From contig NC_088679.1 of assembly GCF_950023065.1 (NCBI RefSeq), positions 3,286,001 to 3,350,000 of the forward strand: a DNA stretch of 64,000 bases, written 5' to 3'. Below, in pieces: positions 23,380 through 35,559 of this stretch. The stretch comes from Planococcus citri (lineage: Eukaryota; Arthropoda; Insecta; Hemiptera; Pseudococcidae). Both the position numbers and the translations under genes were made by a program. Position 1 is the first letter of the stretch. Each line of letters starts with the position of its first letter. A model generated the notes under the pieces. The model saw only the letters and a list, made by a program, of their open reading frames with translations, was not told the origin of the DNA and did no database searches.

Positions 23380-24907
23380 GTCGGGGAGCCCGCATAAGGA
23401 TCTATTGCACCCTACCCCCGCCAATCATTTGGGAAAACTTTTTGGTCCTAAGGAACATTTCTAGCGTTATCCACAAAAAAAAGTGGTACTACTTACAAAA
23501 TGGCGGCCATTTTGATTGACAGGTCAGCCGAAATCGCAGATTTTGCATTCCAACGTAGGACTTGCACGAAATTTTTGAAACCGTACAAAAGTAGCTCGAA
23601 AGATCAGGCAAAAATTTATCACCTGTCAGAATTTCAAGTGCTAAAGTGCCTTTTTCGGTTTTTGGTGAATTTTTAAAAATCAAATTTGAGCCAAAATTGA
23701 GAAAAATTAAAATTTTACCAAATTGAATTGGAAAGCTGAAAGTTGGCATAAACCCTATTTTTCACTTGCCAAATCGATTGGAAACTGTTTCAACCCGTTT
23801 TGAGCAGTTCTGGAGCCTCCAGCAGACTTTTGAAACCCGAAATTTCCCACAATTACATCAAATGGAGACGGAAAGCCGATTTGCCGCTCCCCTCCTCTTC
23901 ACCTTGTGTCGAAACTATTTTCAATCGTGCATAGTGACTAGATGCGTTGATAAAAAGGTGTCATAAAATGGATGTTTACTGTTTAGTCTTTCTTTATGTA
24001 TGTCTGGAGAATTGCGACGAGAATTTTTGCCCACAGCAGTAGGCGGTTTCTGCGCCAGGAGCAAAAATCGAGCTCATTAGCGCGTTAAAATTGGAGTGCA
24101 AAGTGAATTTTGGATTTCCAACTGTGTTCGGTGAAATTTTATGGAAATTTTGAGCAAGGAAAAATCTGCTGGAGGCTTCGAAACGACTTGAAATCTACCA
24201 GTAGTCGACTTCATAACGTATGAAATTAGAAATTTTGGGAAATTTCAATTTTCAAAAATCTACTGGAGGCTCCAGTAATTTTCAAAAAGTCGCTGGAGGC
24301 TCCAAATCGACTTGAAATCTATCTGCAGGCAACTTCGTAGCGTATTAAAATTAGTTTTTGAAATAAATTTCAGCTTTACAACTCTAATTTGATGGAATTT
24401 TGTGGGAATTTCGAGTTTCAAAAATCTACTGGAGGCTCCAGAACTGCTCAAAACGGGTTGAAACAGTTTCCAATCGATTTGGCATGTCGAAAATAGGGTA
24501 TATCCCAAATTTCAGCCATCTTGGTCAATCTGGTAAAATTTTGATTTTTTCCCTCATTTTTGGCCTAAATTCGATTTTCAAAAATTCACCAAAAATCGAA
24601 AAACGCACTTTAGGACTTGAAATTTCGACAGGTGATAAATTTTTGCATGATCTTTCGATCTATCTTTGTAAAGTTTGAAAAATTTCGTGCAAGTCCTATG
24701 TTGGAACGCAAAATCTGCGATTTCGGATGACCTGTGAATCAAAATGGCCGCCATTTTGTGAGTAGGGCCATGTTTTTTTTTTAGGATAAGGGCAAGAAAC
24801 GTTCCTTAGGACTCCCCCTTCAAGAAAAAAGCTGTTCCGGAGGACCGATGACCGGTGGGGGGGGGGGGGGGGGTGGGTGCAATTGATCCTTATGCGGGCT
24901 CCCCGAC
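23380..24907. mobile_element. Large foldback family, copy B (complete, GTCGGGG termini)
   Basis: Termini are GTCGGGGAGCCCGCATAAGG and its inverse, flanked by TA on both sides (23378-23379 and 24908-24909), as expected of a Tc1/mariner-type target duplication. Length is 1,528 bp with arms of roughly 700 bp. The centre carries the GCTCCTGGCGCAG module in reverse orientation (about 23895-24090). A G tract of about 20 bases precedes the right terminus. Non-coding and so non-autonomous. Confidence 0.85.
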
Positions 24908-24909
24908 TA

Positions 24910-25731
24910 TTCTTGAAAACCACATTTTGGGCCCATGGGCACTCCTTCCCCCATTTTTGGGGCAAAAGAAGATTGGAAATATGAGTGTAAAGTGTAGATA
25001 TTATATGAATCGATACTTTCTGAATACGAATATGAAATTAAATCAATAGTTGTATCCTCCCTAAGGGATACTTTTGATGGGGGTTGGCTTGAAATTTAAT
25101 TTTTCATGAAAAATGCTTTGGGTGCAACATTTTTCTTAGAGGTACGTATCTACCCAAGAATGTTCAATAAAAATTTCGAAAATCCGAGGATAGGAGCATT
25201 GGGTTGATATCATTTTTTGGAATTAATTTTTCATCGAAATGATAGTTTTCTGAAATCGTATTTTTATTCTTGTCTTGTAAAAAACGTTTTTGGAAAAGTT
25301 TACAATTTTATAGGTCAGACTAGAAGAACTCTTTCAGAGTTCGATCAAATGGAGCTAAATTCCAAAAAAATAACATTGGTGGGGAAAAAGTCTCTGGAAA
25401 AATGAAATTTGAAAGATTATTACAAAATCATCTAATCCAAGCATAAATTTTCTTTGTTTCAGGTGAGTACGAATTTTCATTCGAAGAAATAAACCTACAT
25501 ATTATTATACGAGTTGCGAGTAAGTAGACTACGTCATTAAATCAACATTTTTTGATAAATTATTTGAGAAACAGTACCTTTGTTCTAAAGTTTATTCATA
25601 AAATCGTGACAAGAGAACTTCATCTGAATTGAAGGAATAAAAAATTTGTAATAATTCATGGTTTTTCATAGTTTGTATATTCGTATATAGGCCTACAGGC
25701 ATAAGTAATTGAATGTTTTACGAGTACTTAC
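24910..25731. other. SCYL2 intron b-c, part next to exon b
   Basis: The first 200 bp repeat the module seen at 8058-8192. The remainder has no recognised feature. Confidence 0.5.
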
Positions 25732-25862
25732 CAAAAATATGGCGTGTTAAGCAACGTTTTCACGCTCGGTCTGGCTGCTGTATCGCGACAAAGCATTTTA
25801 ACAACCATTTCTTGCAGTTGCATTGGTATACGATGCAGATTTTTCTGAACGTTTTCATCGAG
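25732..25862 (-). CDS. SCYL2: SCYL2 exon b: end of the kinase-like domain
   Basis: This 131-nt exon begins in phase 0 (acceptor TTTGCAG) and ends two bases into a codon (donor GTAAGT, 25726-25731). It opens LDENVQKNL and contains KMLCRDTAARPSV, equivalent to the L-x-x-D-P-x-x-RP stretch of kinase subdomain XI with the conserved Arg kept. TPYF at its end matches the family's PFF boundary between the kinase fold and the following helices. It is 16.8 kb from exon a and 7 kb from exon c; both introns carry foldback transposons. Confidence 0.92.
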
Positions 25863-25864
25863 CT

Positions 25865-26834
25865 GCAAATCAATACAAAATTGATTCAATTTCAGTACCA
25901 AATTTTTTAATTTTTTTACATCTCTCGAATTGTTTATTTTATTCGTTTATTTGCTCAGTATAATTGTCCATTTCTCCCCATTCACTTTTTCATCTCAGTA
26001 TAATCCTTCGTTAAATATTCGAAAGACATTTGGGCAACTGATTCGAACTCGTTGAAAAATTCATCACCATCGTTTCGACTTTTCATTCGTGTGTTTCAAA
26101 AAGTTGCCCGTGAAATCGCTCGCGAGTGTCGAGATTTAAAACTAAAATGTGCGCTCTACCCAACAACGTACGCGTAAAAATTACAAATTTATACGAGTAT
26201 GTAACGCCTTCCTTCGTTTTTAACCCCTGTAGCCCTACCCTCGCCCGGTCACTTTCACTTTGAATACCTACCTACCTATATCTATACGAGTACACAACAA
26301 TGAAAAAATCTTGCTTATAAACGTAGCACTACAGCTTTAGACTTTTTGAAACCATTTCAGAAAATGTTCGCGTATCTACCTATTCGTAGTATCCACCAAA
26401 CTGCGTATCGTATTCATAATTTATACCCGCTATTAGCAAAATACCCAGCGAATACGATTCTTTTCTCGACTACTTACCTAGTTTTATGCTCAGACTACCT
26501 ACGTGTAATGTATTTCGAAGAAGCATCGTAGTACCTAGTTGTTATTAAACGATTAAATTCTATTGCGACGTTATTCCTTTTCACGCCACCTCCAACCCGA
26601 TGGTTTTATTTAATAAGTGCTACTTTTTTCCCTTCTTTACTCAAAGGCAGCTGAAAATATCCAGACAGGTGTGTCTAAGACAAAATTCATGCCTGAAATT
26701 TTGCTCGTAGGTATCGCGTATTACAAAATGGTCAATTTACTATTTTTTGCTGTAGAATGTAGATGCTTCTTTTTTCTTAGGTAGGTAATGAGATTTTCAA
26801 GTTTTTTTTTCCAAAGTCATTTCCTTTTATAATA
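25865..26834. other. SCYL2 intron a-b, part next to exon b
   Basis: No exon or transposon end recognised. Contains tacctacctacctat (26268) and several tacgagta words. The plus-strand open frame 26346-26531 shows no family similarity. Confidence 0.55.
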
Positions 26835-27112
26835 TCTACAAAGTGAGGGAAGATTTTGAGTTGAAAATTATTCAAAAAAATTCTCAGCTCCGGAGGTGTC
26901 TCTGTAGGGAAGAAATATGGGCCCTCAAAGAGGAGACATTTTCGAAAAAAATCGTGGTTTTTTCGCTCCTGACGCTACCCAACCTGTTTTAGGAAAAATA
27001 GTACATCCCAAATGAAAGTATTTGAAATTCTGCGTCGATCAATGTTGTTTTCATCAGAATCCAAGACCACTTTAGTCTTTAGGGTTCAACCGAGTGGTTG
27101 AAAATTTGCAAA
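26835..27112 (+). repeat. Dispersed repeat R3, copy 1
   Basis: The run from ctcagctccggaggtgtctc through gggccctcaaagaggagac and ttttttcgctcctgacgc to gaaattctgcgtcgatcaat recurs in reverse at 35035-35330 and again forward at 58680-58865. Copies are diverged and have no obvious terminal repeats. It ends three bases before copy C of the foldback family. Confidence 0.65.
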
Positions 27113-27115
27113 CCA

Positions 27116-28966
27116 GTCCGGCATATGACAATAGAAGTGATTGCACCCCCCCCCCCCCCCCGCCGATAGTCTGAGACAACTTTTTTCTTAAAGGGGACAT
27201 CCTAAGGAACGGCGGCCATTTTGATTGACAGGTCAGCCGAAATCGCAGATTTTGCGTTTAAACATTGGACTTGCACGAAATTTTTCAACCTTTACAAAAG
27301 TAGATCGAAAGATCATGCAAAAATTCATCACCTGTCAAAATTTCAAGTGCTAAAGTGCGTTTTTAGATTTTTGGTGAATTTTTGAAAATCGAATTTTGGC
27401 CAAAAATGAGGGAAAAAATCAAAATTTTACCAAATTGACCAAGAAAGCTGGAATTTGGGATATCCCTATTTTCGACATGCCAAATCGATTGGAAATGGTT
27501 TCAACCCGTTTTGAGCAGTTCTGGAGCCTCCAGCGGATTTTTGAAACTCGAAATGTCCACAAAATTCCATTTAATTGGTGTTGTAAAGCTGAAATTTATT
27601 CTAAAAACTAATTTCAATACGCTACGAAGTACTGCAGGTAAATTTCAAGTCGTTTTGGAGCCACCAGCGTTTTTTTGAAAGTTCCTGAAGCCTCCAGCAG
27701 ATTTTCGAAACTTTAAATTTTTACAAAATTTCATCAAATGGAGATGGAAAGCTGAAATTTACTCTACATTCCAATTTTAACACCCTCTGAAAACAATTTC
27801 TGGTAGATTTCAAGTCATTTTAGAGCCTCCAGCGACTTTTTTGAAAATTACTGGAGCCTCCAGCAGATTTTTGAAACTTTAAATTTTCACAAAATTTCAT
27901 CAAATAGTTGAGATGGAAAGCTGAAATTTACTCTGCAATGTAATTTTTAGCACCCTCTGAAGACGACTTCAGGTGGGTTCAAGTCATTTTAGAGCCTCCA
28001 GTGACTTTTTGAAAGGTTGTATGACGTTTTTTTGAAAAATTGAAATTTCCTAAAAGTAGCTGGAAGCTTCAAAACCATTTGAAACCACCATGTATTCTGC
28101 GAAGTAAATTTCAGCTTGACAACTCCATTTCATAATTCAATGTTGGGGAAATTTCACGTTTTAAAAATCTACTGGAGGCTCCAGTAATTTTCAAAAAAGT
28201 CACTGGAGGCTCCAAAACGACATGAAATCCACCAGCAGTCAACTTCGTAGCGTATTGAAATTAGTTTGCAGAATGAATTTCGACTCACCATCTCAGTTTG
28301 ATGAAATTTTGGGGAAATTTCAAGTTTCAAAAATCTGCTGGAGGCTTCAGTAATTTTCAAAAAAGTCGCTGGAGGCCCTAAAATGACTTGAAATTTACCT
28401 GCAGTACTTCGTAGTGTATTGAAATTAGTTTTTAGAATAAATTTCAGCTTTACAACTCCAATTTGATGGAATTTTGTGGACATTTCGAGTTTCAAAAATC
28501 TGCTGGAGGCTCCAGAACTGCTCAAAACGGGTTGAAACCGTTCCCAATCGATTTTGCATGTCGAAAACAGGGTATATCCCAAATTTCAGCCATCTTGGTC
28601 AATCTGGTAAAATTTTGATTTTTCCCCTCATTTTTGGCCAAAATTCGATTTTCAAAAATTCACCAAAAATCGAAAAACGCACTTTAGGACTTGAAATTTC
28701 GACAGGTAATGAATTTTTGCATGCTCTTTCGGTCTACCTTTGTAAAGTTTGAAAAATTTCGTGCAAGTCCTATGTTGAAACGCAAAATCTGCGATTTCGG
28801 CTGACCTGTCAATCAAAATGGCCGCCATTTTGTAAGTAAGGCCAACTTTTTTTTGGGCAAGTTTGCTTTAAAATGTTCCTTAGGATGTCCCCTTTAAAAA
28901 AAAGTTGTCTCGGAGGATCGGCGGGTGGAGGGGGGATGCAATTACTCCTATTGTCACATGCCGGAC
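27116..28966. mobile_element. Large foldback family, copy C (complete, GTCCGGC termini)
   Basis: The left terminus GTCCGGCATATGACAATAG has its inverse at the right end, where TA follows (28967-28968); the left flank is CA, so the TA duplication is imperfect. Length is 1,851 bp. A C tract of about 16 bases follows the left terminus. The body matches copies A, B and D, including aaatggcggccattttgat near both ends and inward-facing GGAGCCTCCAG subrepeats. Confidence 0.85.
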
Positions 28967-28968
28967 TA

Positions 28969-30936
28969 TAGGTATATATAAATTTTTTTTTGTGGATAAA
29001 TTCGTAAGTATTTTGAAAATATTTTCTTCGTATGTACATCGTCTGCATGCACCGTGTGTGACGTCGTTGAAACACCGAATTTTCCATTCGTACCTATAAA
29101 ATTTATCGACCAATTGTTGCTTGCATTTTTCTTATTTCAATTTCCATCTATAGATAGGTTTCTGGAGAGATGAAAATAATAAATATAAGCATAACGATAT
29201 CGACAAGAAAAGTGTAGGTAGGTATAACTTTCCATCGTGCTGAAAATCGAAATTTTATTTTTATCTTCACACGTACCACGTCTTCCTGTTTCGTCATCGT
29301 CGCGTCGTCGTCGTTGCGTCTACGCATAAATTCGAATAAAAAAACAGCTTGAAAAATTCATCGTATCATCGCTCGCGGAGTTGGCATATATTTAGGTGTT
29401 GTTTGATCAACACACAACAAACAAACAAAAATAGAACAGATTCGAAAGATCGAAGGTTAAGCAGCAAAGGCTCTTTTGAAAATTTACGAGTGATTAGACC
29501 AGTAAGTATGATCACCAACATTTTTTTACAACCGGTACCCAAAAATAATCCATCATGATCTTCCAAATTTGGGAACAGAGGCATTTCACCTATTTTCCAA
29601 GGGGACACCCTTCAGCTCACGGGAAGAGAATACAAATAGTTAGGAGGGGGAGGGGAGAAGGGAAATCGACTTTGGTGAACAACGCCATTTTCCGATTTTC
29701 ATCTCTAGATTCACTTATTATATGCAATTTACAATTTTTTGATGAATATGCAAACTTATTGCGTACACATGTATTTCATCTCACGAGTATATTGTCGAAT
29801 ATTTTGCTGATGGGAAGAAAACGTGTTTGGAAAATTCTAGCGAAAAAGCAGCTGCATTTCTCTCATTCCATTTTTTTTATTTTTCTAAACCTCAAAAGGA
29901 GATGAAAAAAGAACGAGAGTAGTTAGTTTGTTTTGGTGATTTTATCGTGCCGGTAGCTCAGCCGCGTTCGTTTTCGTCTCACATATACGAGTAGGTATGT
30001 ACCTCTATCTACCTACGAGATTTTGGCGGAAAATCGCACACGCGAACCAGATTTAGCCTCAGCCCTTTTACCATATTAAAGGTACTTATAAACGAATTAC
30101 GTGCGCTGCTTGTTATACGCTTTATTGGCACGAAAGGATTGATCTTTTGTAATTCGCGCGTCTTTCTTCTTTCTCATCGTATGTAAGCACACAGATATAG
30201 ATACATCACGTACCGTACCTACCTCGCACAAAGTACAAAGGGTTTGCAATGCGAGACTATACGAGTAAAACTTCGCATGAAAATATTGTATTCGTATTCG
30301 TGCCATATTTCGCGTCTTCGACGACTCTCACACTCGCATAGCCTACAGTAACAAATTCTCTTCATCCGTGGGAATCGAGCATTTTAAAAACAGATTTACG
30401 TAGGTACCATTTTCTTCGTATTTTTCTTCTTCTCGCAGCCTTGTCTCCTTGAATAGCGTATCTCTGCCTCTTACTTTATCCGATTCGTGATTTGGTTATT
30501 ACCGGTCGTCGTCGTTCTGTTCGTGTTATGCGCTTCACATCGATTCAAATATGTTAGGGACAGGTAGCCTGTATGATCGCGTATGAACTCCTCTTCCATA
30601 TCATACCAACATATCTATAGTATCTACACGTGGAATTCTTTCTCTCAAAGTGAATACTCTTGTTATGTATCTTCGATGCGAAAATATCAGAAAATATTCG
30701 GGCGTATGAAATTCTTTTTATTTTTAGCGCTTCTTCTTTATTCAATCTGGGCTGCAAGGTTTTTGATATGATTCACGTGTATTTGATAGACACATTTCTT
30801 TCCGGTAGACGAAGTTTTTAACTACCTATAATATACAATACGGTTTGCATCGAGCAATTTCTTCCCTTCGTCCCCTCCTCGCCAGAAAGTTGAGAAAATC
30901 TCAAATTTTCCTCTGATTTTACGAAGTTTTCAGTTA
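28969..30936. other. SCYL2 intron a-b, between copies C and D
   Basis: No exon or transposon end recognised. Short open frames on both strands lack similarity. CGTCGTCGT-type runs near 29297. Confidence 0.5.
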
Positions 30937-30938
30937 TA

Positions 30939-32826
30939 GTACGGCATATGACAATAGGAGTAATTGCACCCCCCCCCCGCCGATCATCCGGGACAACTTT
31001 TTTCTTAAATGGGACATCCTAAGGAACATTTTAAAGCAAAGTTTCCAAAAAAAAGTTGGCCTTACTTACAAAATGGCGGCCATTTTGATTGACAGGTCAG
31101 CCGAAATCGCAGATTTTGCGTTTTAACATAGGACTTGCACGAACTTTTTCAAACTTTACAAAAGTAGATCGAAAGATCATGCAAAAATTTATCACCTGTC
31201 AAAATTTCAAGTGCTAAAGTGCGTTTTTCGATTTTTGGTGAATTATTGAAAATCGAATTTAGGCCAAAAATGAGGGGAAAAATCAAAATTTTACCAAATT
31301 GACCGAGAAAGCTGAAATTTTGGATATACCCTATTTTCGACATGCCAAATCGATTGGAAACGGTTTCAACCCGTTTTGAGCAGTTCTGGAGCTTCCAGCA
31401 GATTTTTGAAACTCGAAATTCTCACAAAATTCCATCAAATTGGAGTTGTAAAGCTAAAATTTATTCTAAAAACTAATTTCAATACGCTACGAAGTACTGC
31501 AGGTGAATTTCAAGTCGTTTCGGATCCTCCAGCGACTTTTTTGAAAATTACTGAAGCCTCCAGCAGATTTTTGAAACTTTAAATTTTCACAAAATTTCAT
31601 CAAATGGAGATGGAAATCTGAAATTTACTCTACACTTCAATTTTAACACCCTCTGAAGACGACTTCAGGTGGGTTCAAGTCATTTTAGAGCCTCCAGCGA
31701 CTTTTTTGAAAATTACTGGAGCCTCCAGTAGATTTTCGAAACTTGAAATTTCCCCAACATCAATTTATCAAATGGAGTTGGCAAGCTGAAATTTACTTCG
31801 CAGACTGCATGGTAGTTTCAAATGGTTTTGAAGCTTGCAGCTACTTTTAGGAAATTTCAATTTTCCAACAAAACGTCATACAACCTTTCAAAAAGGTGCT
31901 GGAGGCTCCAAAACGACTTGAAATTTACCAGCAGTCAACTTCGTAGCGTATTGAAATTAGTTTGCAAAATGAATTTCGACTCTCCATCTTAGTTTGATGA
32001 TATTTTGGGGAAATTTCAAGTTTCTAAAATCTACTGGAGGCTCCAGTAATTTTCAAAAAAAGTCGCTGGAGGCCCTATAATTACTTGTACCCACCTGAAG
32101 TCGTCTTCAGAGGGTGTTAAAATTGGATTGTAGAGTGAATTTCAGCTTTCCATCTCCATTTGATGAAATTTTGTGAAAATTTTAAGTTTCAAAAATCTGC
32201 TGGAGGCTTCAGAAATTTTCAAAAAGTCGCTGGAGGATCCGAAACGACTTGAAATTCACCTGCAGTACTTCGTAGCGTATTGAAATTAGTTTTTAGAATA
32301 AATTTTAGCTTTACAACTCCAATTTGATGGAATTTTGTGGGAATTTCGAGTTTCAAAAATCTGCTGGAAGCTCCAGAACTGCTCAAAACGGGTTGAAACT
32401 GTTTTCAATCGATTTGGCATGTCGAAAATATGGTATATCCCAAATTTCGGCTTTCTCGGTCAATTTGGTAAAATTTTGATTTTTTCACTCATTTTTGGCC
32501 TAAATTCGATTTTCAAAAATTCACCAAAAATCGAAAAACGCACTTTAGCACTTGAAATTTTGACAGGTGATAAATTTTTGCATGATCTTTCGATCTACTT
32601 TTGTAAAGTTTGAAAAAGTTCGTGCAAGTCCTATGTTAAAACGCAAAATCTGCGATTTCGGCTGACCTGTCAATCAAAATGGCCGCCATTTTGTAAGTAA
32701 GGCCAACTTTTTTTTTGGCAACTTTCCTTTAAAATGTTCCTTACGATGTCCCCTTTAAGAAAAAAGTTGTCCCGGAGGATCGGCGGGGGGGGGGGGTGCA
32801 ATTACTCCTATTGTCATGTGCCGGAC
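30939..32826. mobile_element. Large foldback family, copy D (complete, GTMCGGC termini)
   Basis: Flanked by TA on both sides (30937-30938, 32827-32828). The left terminus reads GTACGGCATATGACAATAG and the right is the inverse of GTCCGGCACATGACAATAG. At 1,888 bp it is the longest copy, with arms near 900 bp that would pair almost completely. Alternating subrepeats carry cagatttttgaaactcgaaa and the cgctacgaagtactgcagg word. It closely resembles copy C, so both may have moved fairly recently. Confidence 0.88.
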
Positions 32827-32832
32827 TATTAC

Positions 32833-33233
32833 CAGGGTGTCTAACAGGTACTGCAGGTACTGCAAGTACTGTAAAAGTACTGCATTGAAGTCCTCGGGAC
32901 TGCAAGTACTGTAAAGTACTGCATTTTGCCTGAAAAGTACTGTATTTTTTCTCAAAATCATTGATTTAAAATTTTTTTGAAAACCTCAAAGTTAATTAAA
33001 TTGGTGAAAATTTAAAAAATAAAAAATGCTCATTTTGTACCTCAAAAGATCAAATTTTAATTTGTTTCGATTGAAATACTTATAATTTCATCATCAAATT
33101 CCAACTGGTTCAAAAATATAATTTTTTCTTGGGGGGGGGGGGTCGGTGTAAGCTGGATAAAAAAATATAAGGTAATGCAAAAAGTACTGTAAAAGTACTG
33201 CATTTCTTCGGAGAGATTTTGTTAGACACCCTG
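32833..33233. mobile_element. 401-bp TIR element (CAGGGTGTCTAACA ends)
   Basis: Perfect 14-bp terminal inverted repeats CAGGGTGTCTAACA / TGTTAGACACCCTG, flanked by ATTAC on both sides (32828-32832 and 33234-33238). The interior repeats GTACTGCA and AGTACTGTAAAAGTACTG at both ends and has a G tract at 33132-33142. It starts four bases after the TA of copy D. CAGGG ends recall hAT elements, but the apparent duplication is 5 bp rather than 8. Confidence 0.8.
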
Positions 33234-33238
33234 ATTAC

Positions 33239-34259
33239 CCTACATAGGGTGCGAGGACTGATGATATTTTTGGAATTTAGAAATGATACTGATTCAACTG
33301 CGTAGACATACAAAAAAAGGAAAAAATGTCGCATTTCAGAGATATTAAAAAGCAGACGACGTTTTTAATTGTTTCGATACGAATGCATGTACATATAAAT
33401 GTAAATTCGTATCATACACGTCGTACCTAATTGTATTATTTGTACGATCATATACGAGCTTCTGGCGTAATACTCGACAACTCGCTAATTCATTATTAAC
33501 ATAGAACTATTTCGCAGCTCGGAAAGTCATAATCGACGATGGTAAATTGGAAAATTAATCGGAGACACGAAGGTTCAGGTTGACGCGACGCGACGTGACG
33601 TGTGTGGTACCTACTCGTACGTACGTACGATACGAGAAGTACGAACGAGAGAGTACGACCGACGAATGACAAATAATCACAGTCGTGGTTTCATAATCGA
33701 CTAGTAAAATAGGTTGTGTAGGTATAGAGGAGTCTACGACGATAGAGAGCTACGTGTTCGTACACGTAATGGTAATGCCCTTCGGTAATTACCTCTATTG
33801 ACTTTAATATTATTGCAGTACTTCGTTTACTACAAACAGGGTAAAATGAGCGAGCACAGAATTACCGATTCGTTTTCGTATTCACCTGCCCGCGTTTGCT
33901 CCTTCCCTTCTCCTCCACCACCACCACCACCGCCAAAGCCACGCAACACGCGCCACTCGATGGTAGAAAATACGAGTACACGGTAAGCGGATGACCACCT
34001 CGAGGGATATGCTTATATTTTGTTGTAGATACTCGTTGTATTCGTTACGAATTTAATTATACCTCGAGTAAAAGACGAGAATGATTTTTTTTTCGTCTGC
34101 GATGAGACGATTTAATGAGATATCCACAGCGATGGATGGCGTGTCATTGTATGAGAATGTCGAATGCACCCTCATCCCCTTCCTCTTACCCCTGAGTCGA
34201 ATTTACCCGTGCTATAGTCTAGCCTAGCCAATAATAGATAGGTAGCTAGGTGGAGGGGG
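33239..34259. other. SCYL2 intron a-b, stretch after the TIR element
   Basis: No gene recognised. (CCA)n at 33914-33931 produces a proline-rich open frame with no other support. cgtacgtacgtacga occurs near 33617. Confidence 0.5.
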
Positions 34260-34590
34260 GCGTAACTAAGATTCAACTTTCAACTTTTGAAAACTTTATT
34301 GTACGTTTTCGAATCAAATTCAAAATGCTCTTTTAAATTGTGAAGTCAGTTCTGATCCAAGTTTCTTAGTGGCAAAGGCAAAATGAAACGCCTCGAAAAT
34401 GCAGTAGGTACTTTGAGAAATCGCGCCAACAAAAACAGCCCCACTCCGTTCCAGGAGGTGGCTGGTGGCGAACTAATGGTATTTTTGTGAGTTGTCGGAT
34501 GGGTAGATTATGTGAAATAAATTTGAACAAAATGTAAAGACAGAGAGGCCGAAAATCGCATTTTTTGGTCGAATTGACGTGGAATGACCC
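34260..34590. repeat. Diverged half copy of the 10.4-kb palindromic family
   Basis: The terminus ggtcgaattgacgtggaatg (34567-34586) matches the right end of the palindromic element at 11971-11993. The interior also follows it: actttgaaaactt words, a cctcgaaaatgcagtaggta region in place of cctcgagacaatgtg, then a gggtagat word before the end. Only one arm is present. Confidence 0.6.
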
Positions 34591-35034
34591 TGGTGGATTA
34601 TTCGATATCTATGTGCATTGTACTGCACGGTCTACTCCGATGCTAACTGTAGGTACTACAATGTTTACTGGGGTAAAAAAAAAAATCACACCGTACTCTC
34701 CTTGTTTTTTCTACTCCCGCCTCATTTAGTTAGTCGTCATTTTCACATCGTTCTCGTGGCAATTTCATAAATCCAAATTTATAAGCCGAATAAAATTAGA
34801 TGAAATGAGCTCCCCGTGGTACGGTATTGCCGAACCGAATGCTGTTTGCTGCGTTAAAATGAAATTACGCCTTTCATTGCTGGTCTTGAACTCTGCTGGG
34901 TATGTTTGCTTCTGCGTGTGTAGTATACTCGTATTTTTACGTTCAACGTAGACGCGACGAGGTGGTCATTTATCTCTTTCTTTTTCAAACTGGACCTTGA
35001 AGACGGCTTGAAAAAATTGTGACCGAACGTTAAA

Positions 35035-35330
35035 ACAGGGTGGTGAAAAACGTGAGTCTAAACCGCTCAATAGAACTCTAAAAGTGGTATTGGATTCTGC
35101 CGGAAATAACATAGATCAACGCAGAATCTCAAATATTTTCTTTTGGGACTGGGCCATTTTTCCCAAAACAGGTTGAGTAGTGACAGGAGCGAAAAAGCCA
35201 CAATTTTTTCGAAAATTACTCCTCTTTGAGGGCCAAATTATCCCCTACAGAGGCATCTCGGAGCTAAACAATTTTCTGAGTACCTACCTTTCAGCTCAAA
35301 ATGAAAGTCTCTGCTGGATTTGATCTAAAC
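35035..35330 (-). repeat. Dispersed repeat R3, copy 2 (reverse)
   Basis: Reverse-oriented relative to 26835-27112: gatcaacgcagaatctcaaa, then aggagcgaaaaagccac, then ctcctctttgagggccaa and acagaggcatctcggagct. The same order is recovered when the strand is flipped. Confidence 0.65.
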
Positions 35331-35559
35331 CCGCCGAATTTTTTTTAGCGGTCCATTCTACAAGTTTTTTTTTTTTTTTTTCAAAAAACAGAGAATTCAA
35401 AAATCTCCAGATTGATTCAAAACCATCGCTAATCAACTCAGGGAGTCGAAAATATATCACAAACAAAATTTTACCTGTCTAGGTCAGTTGGATAAAATTT
35501 TTATTTTACTAATTTTTGGGTCTTTGAATTTTTAAAAATTCCCCCAAATAATAGAGGCC

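Noticed and set aside
33798..33986. Proline-rich open frame
   Set aside because: Created by a (CCA)n run; short and without other support.
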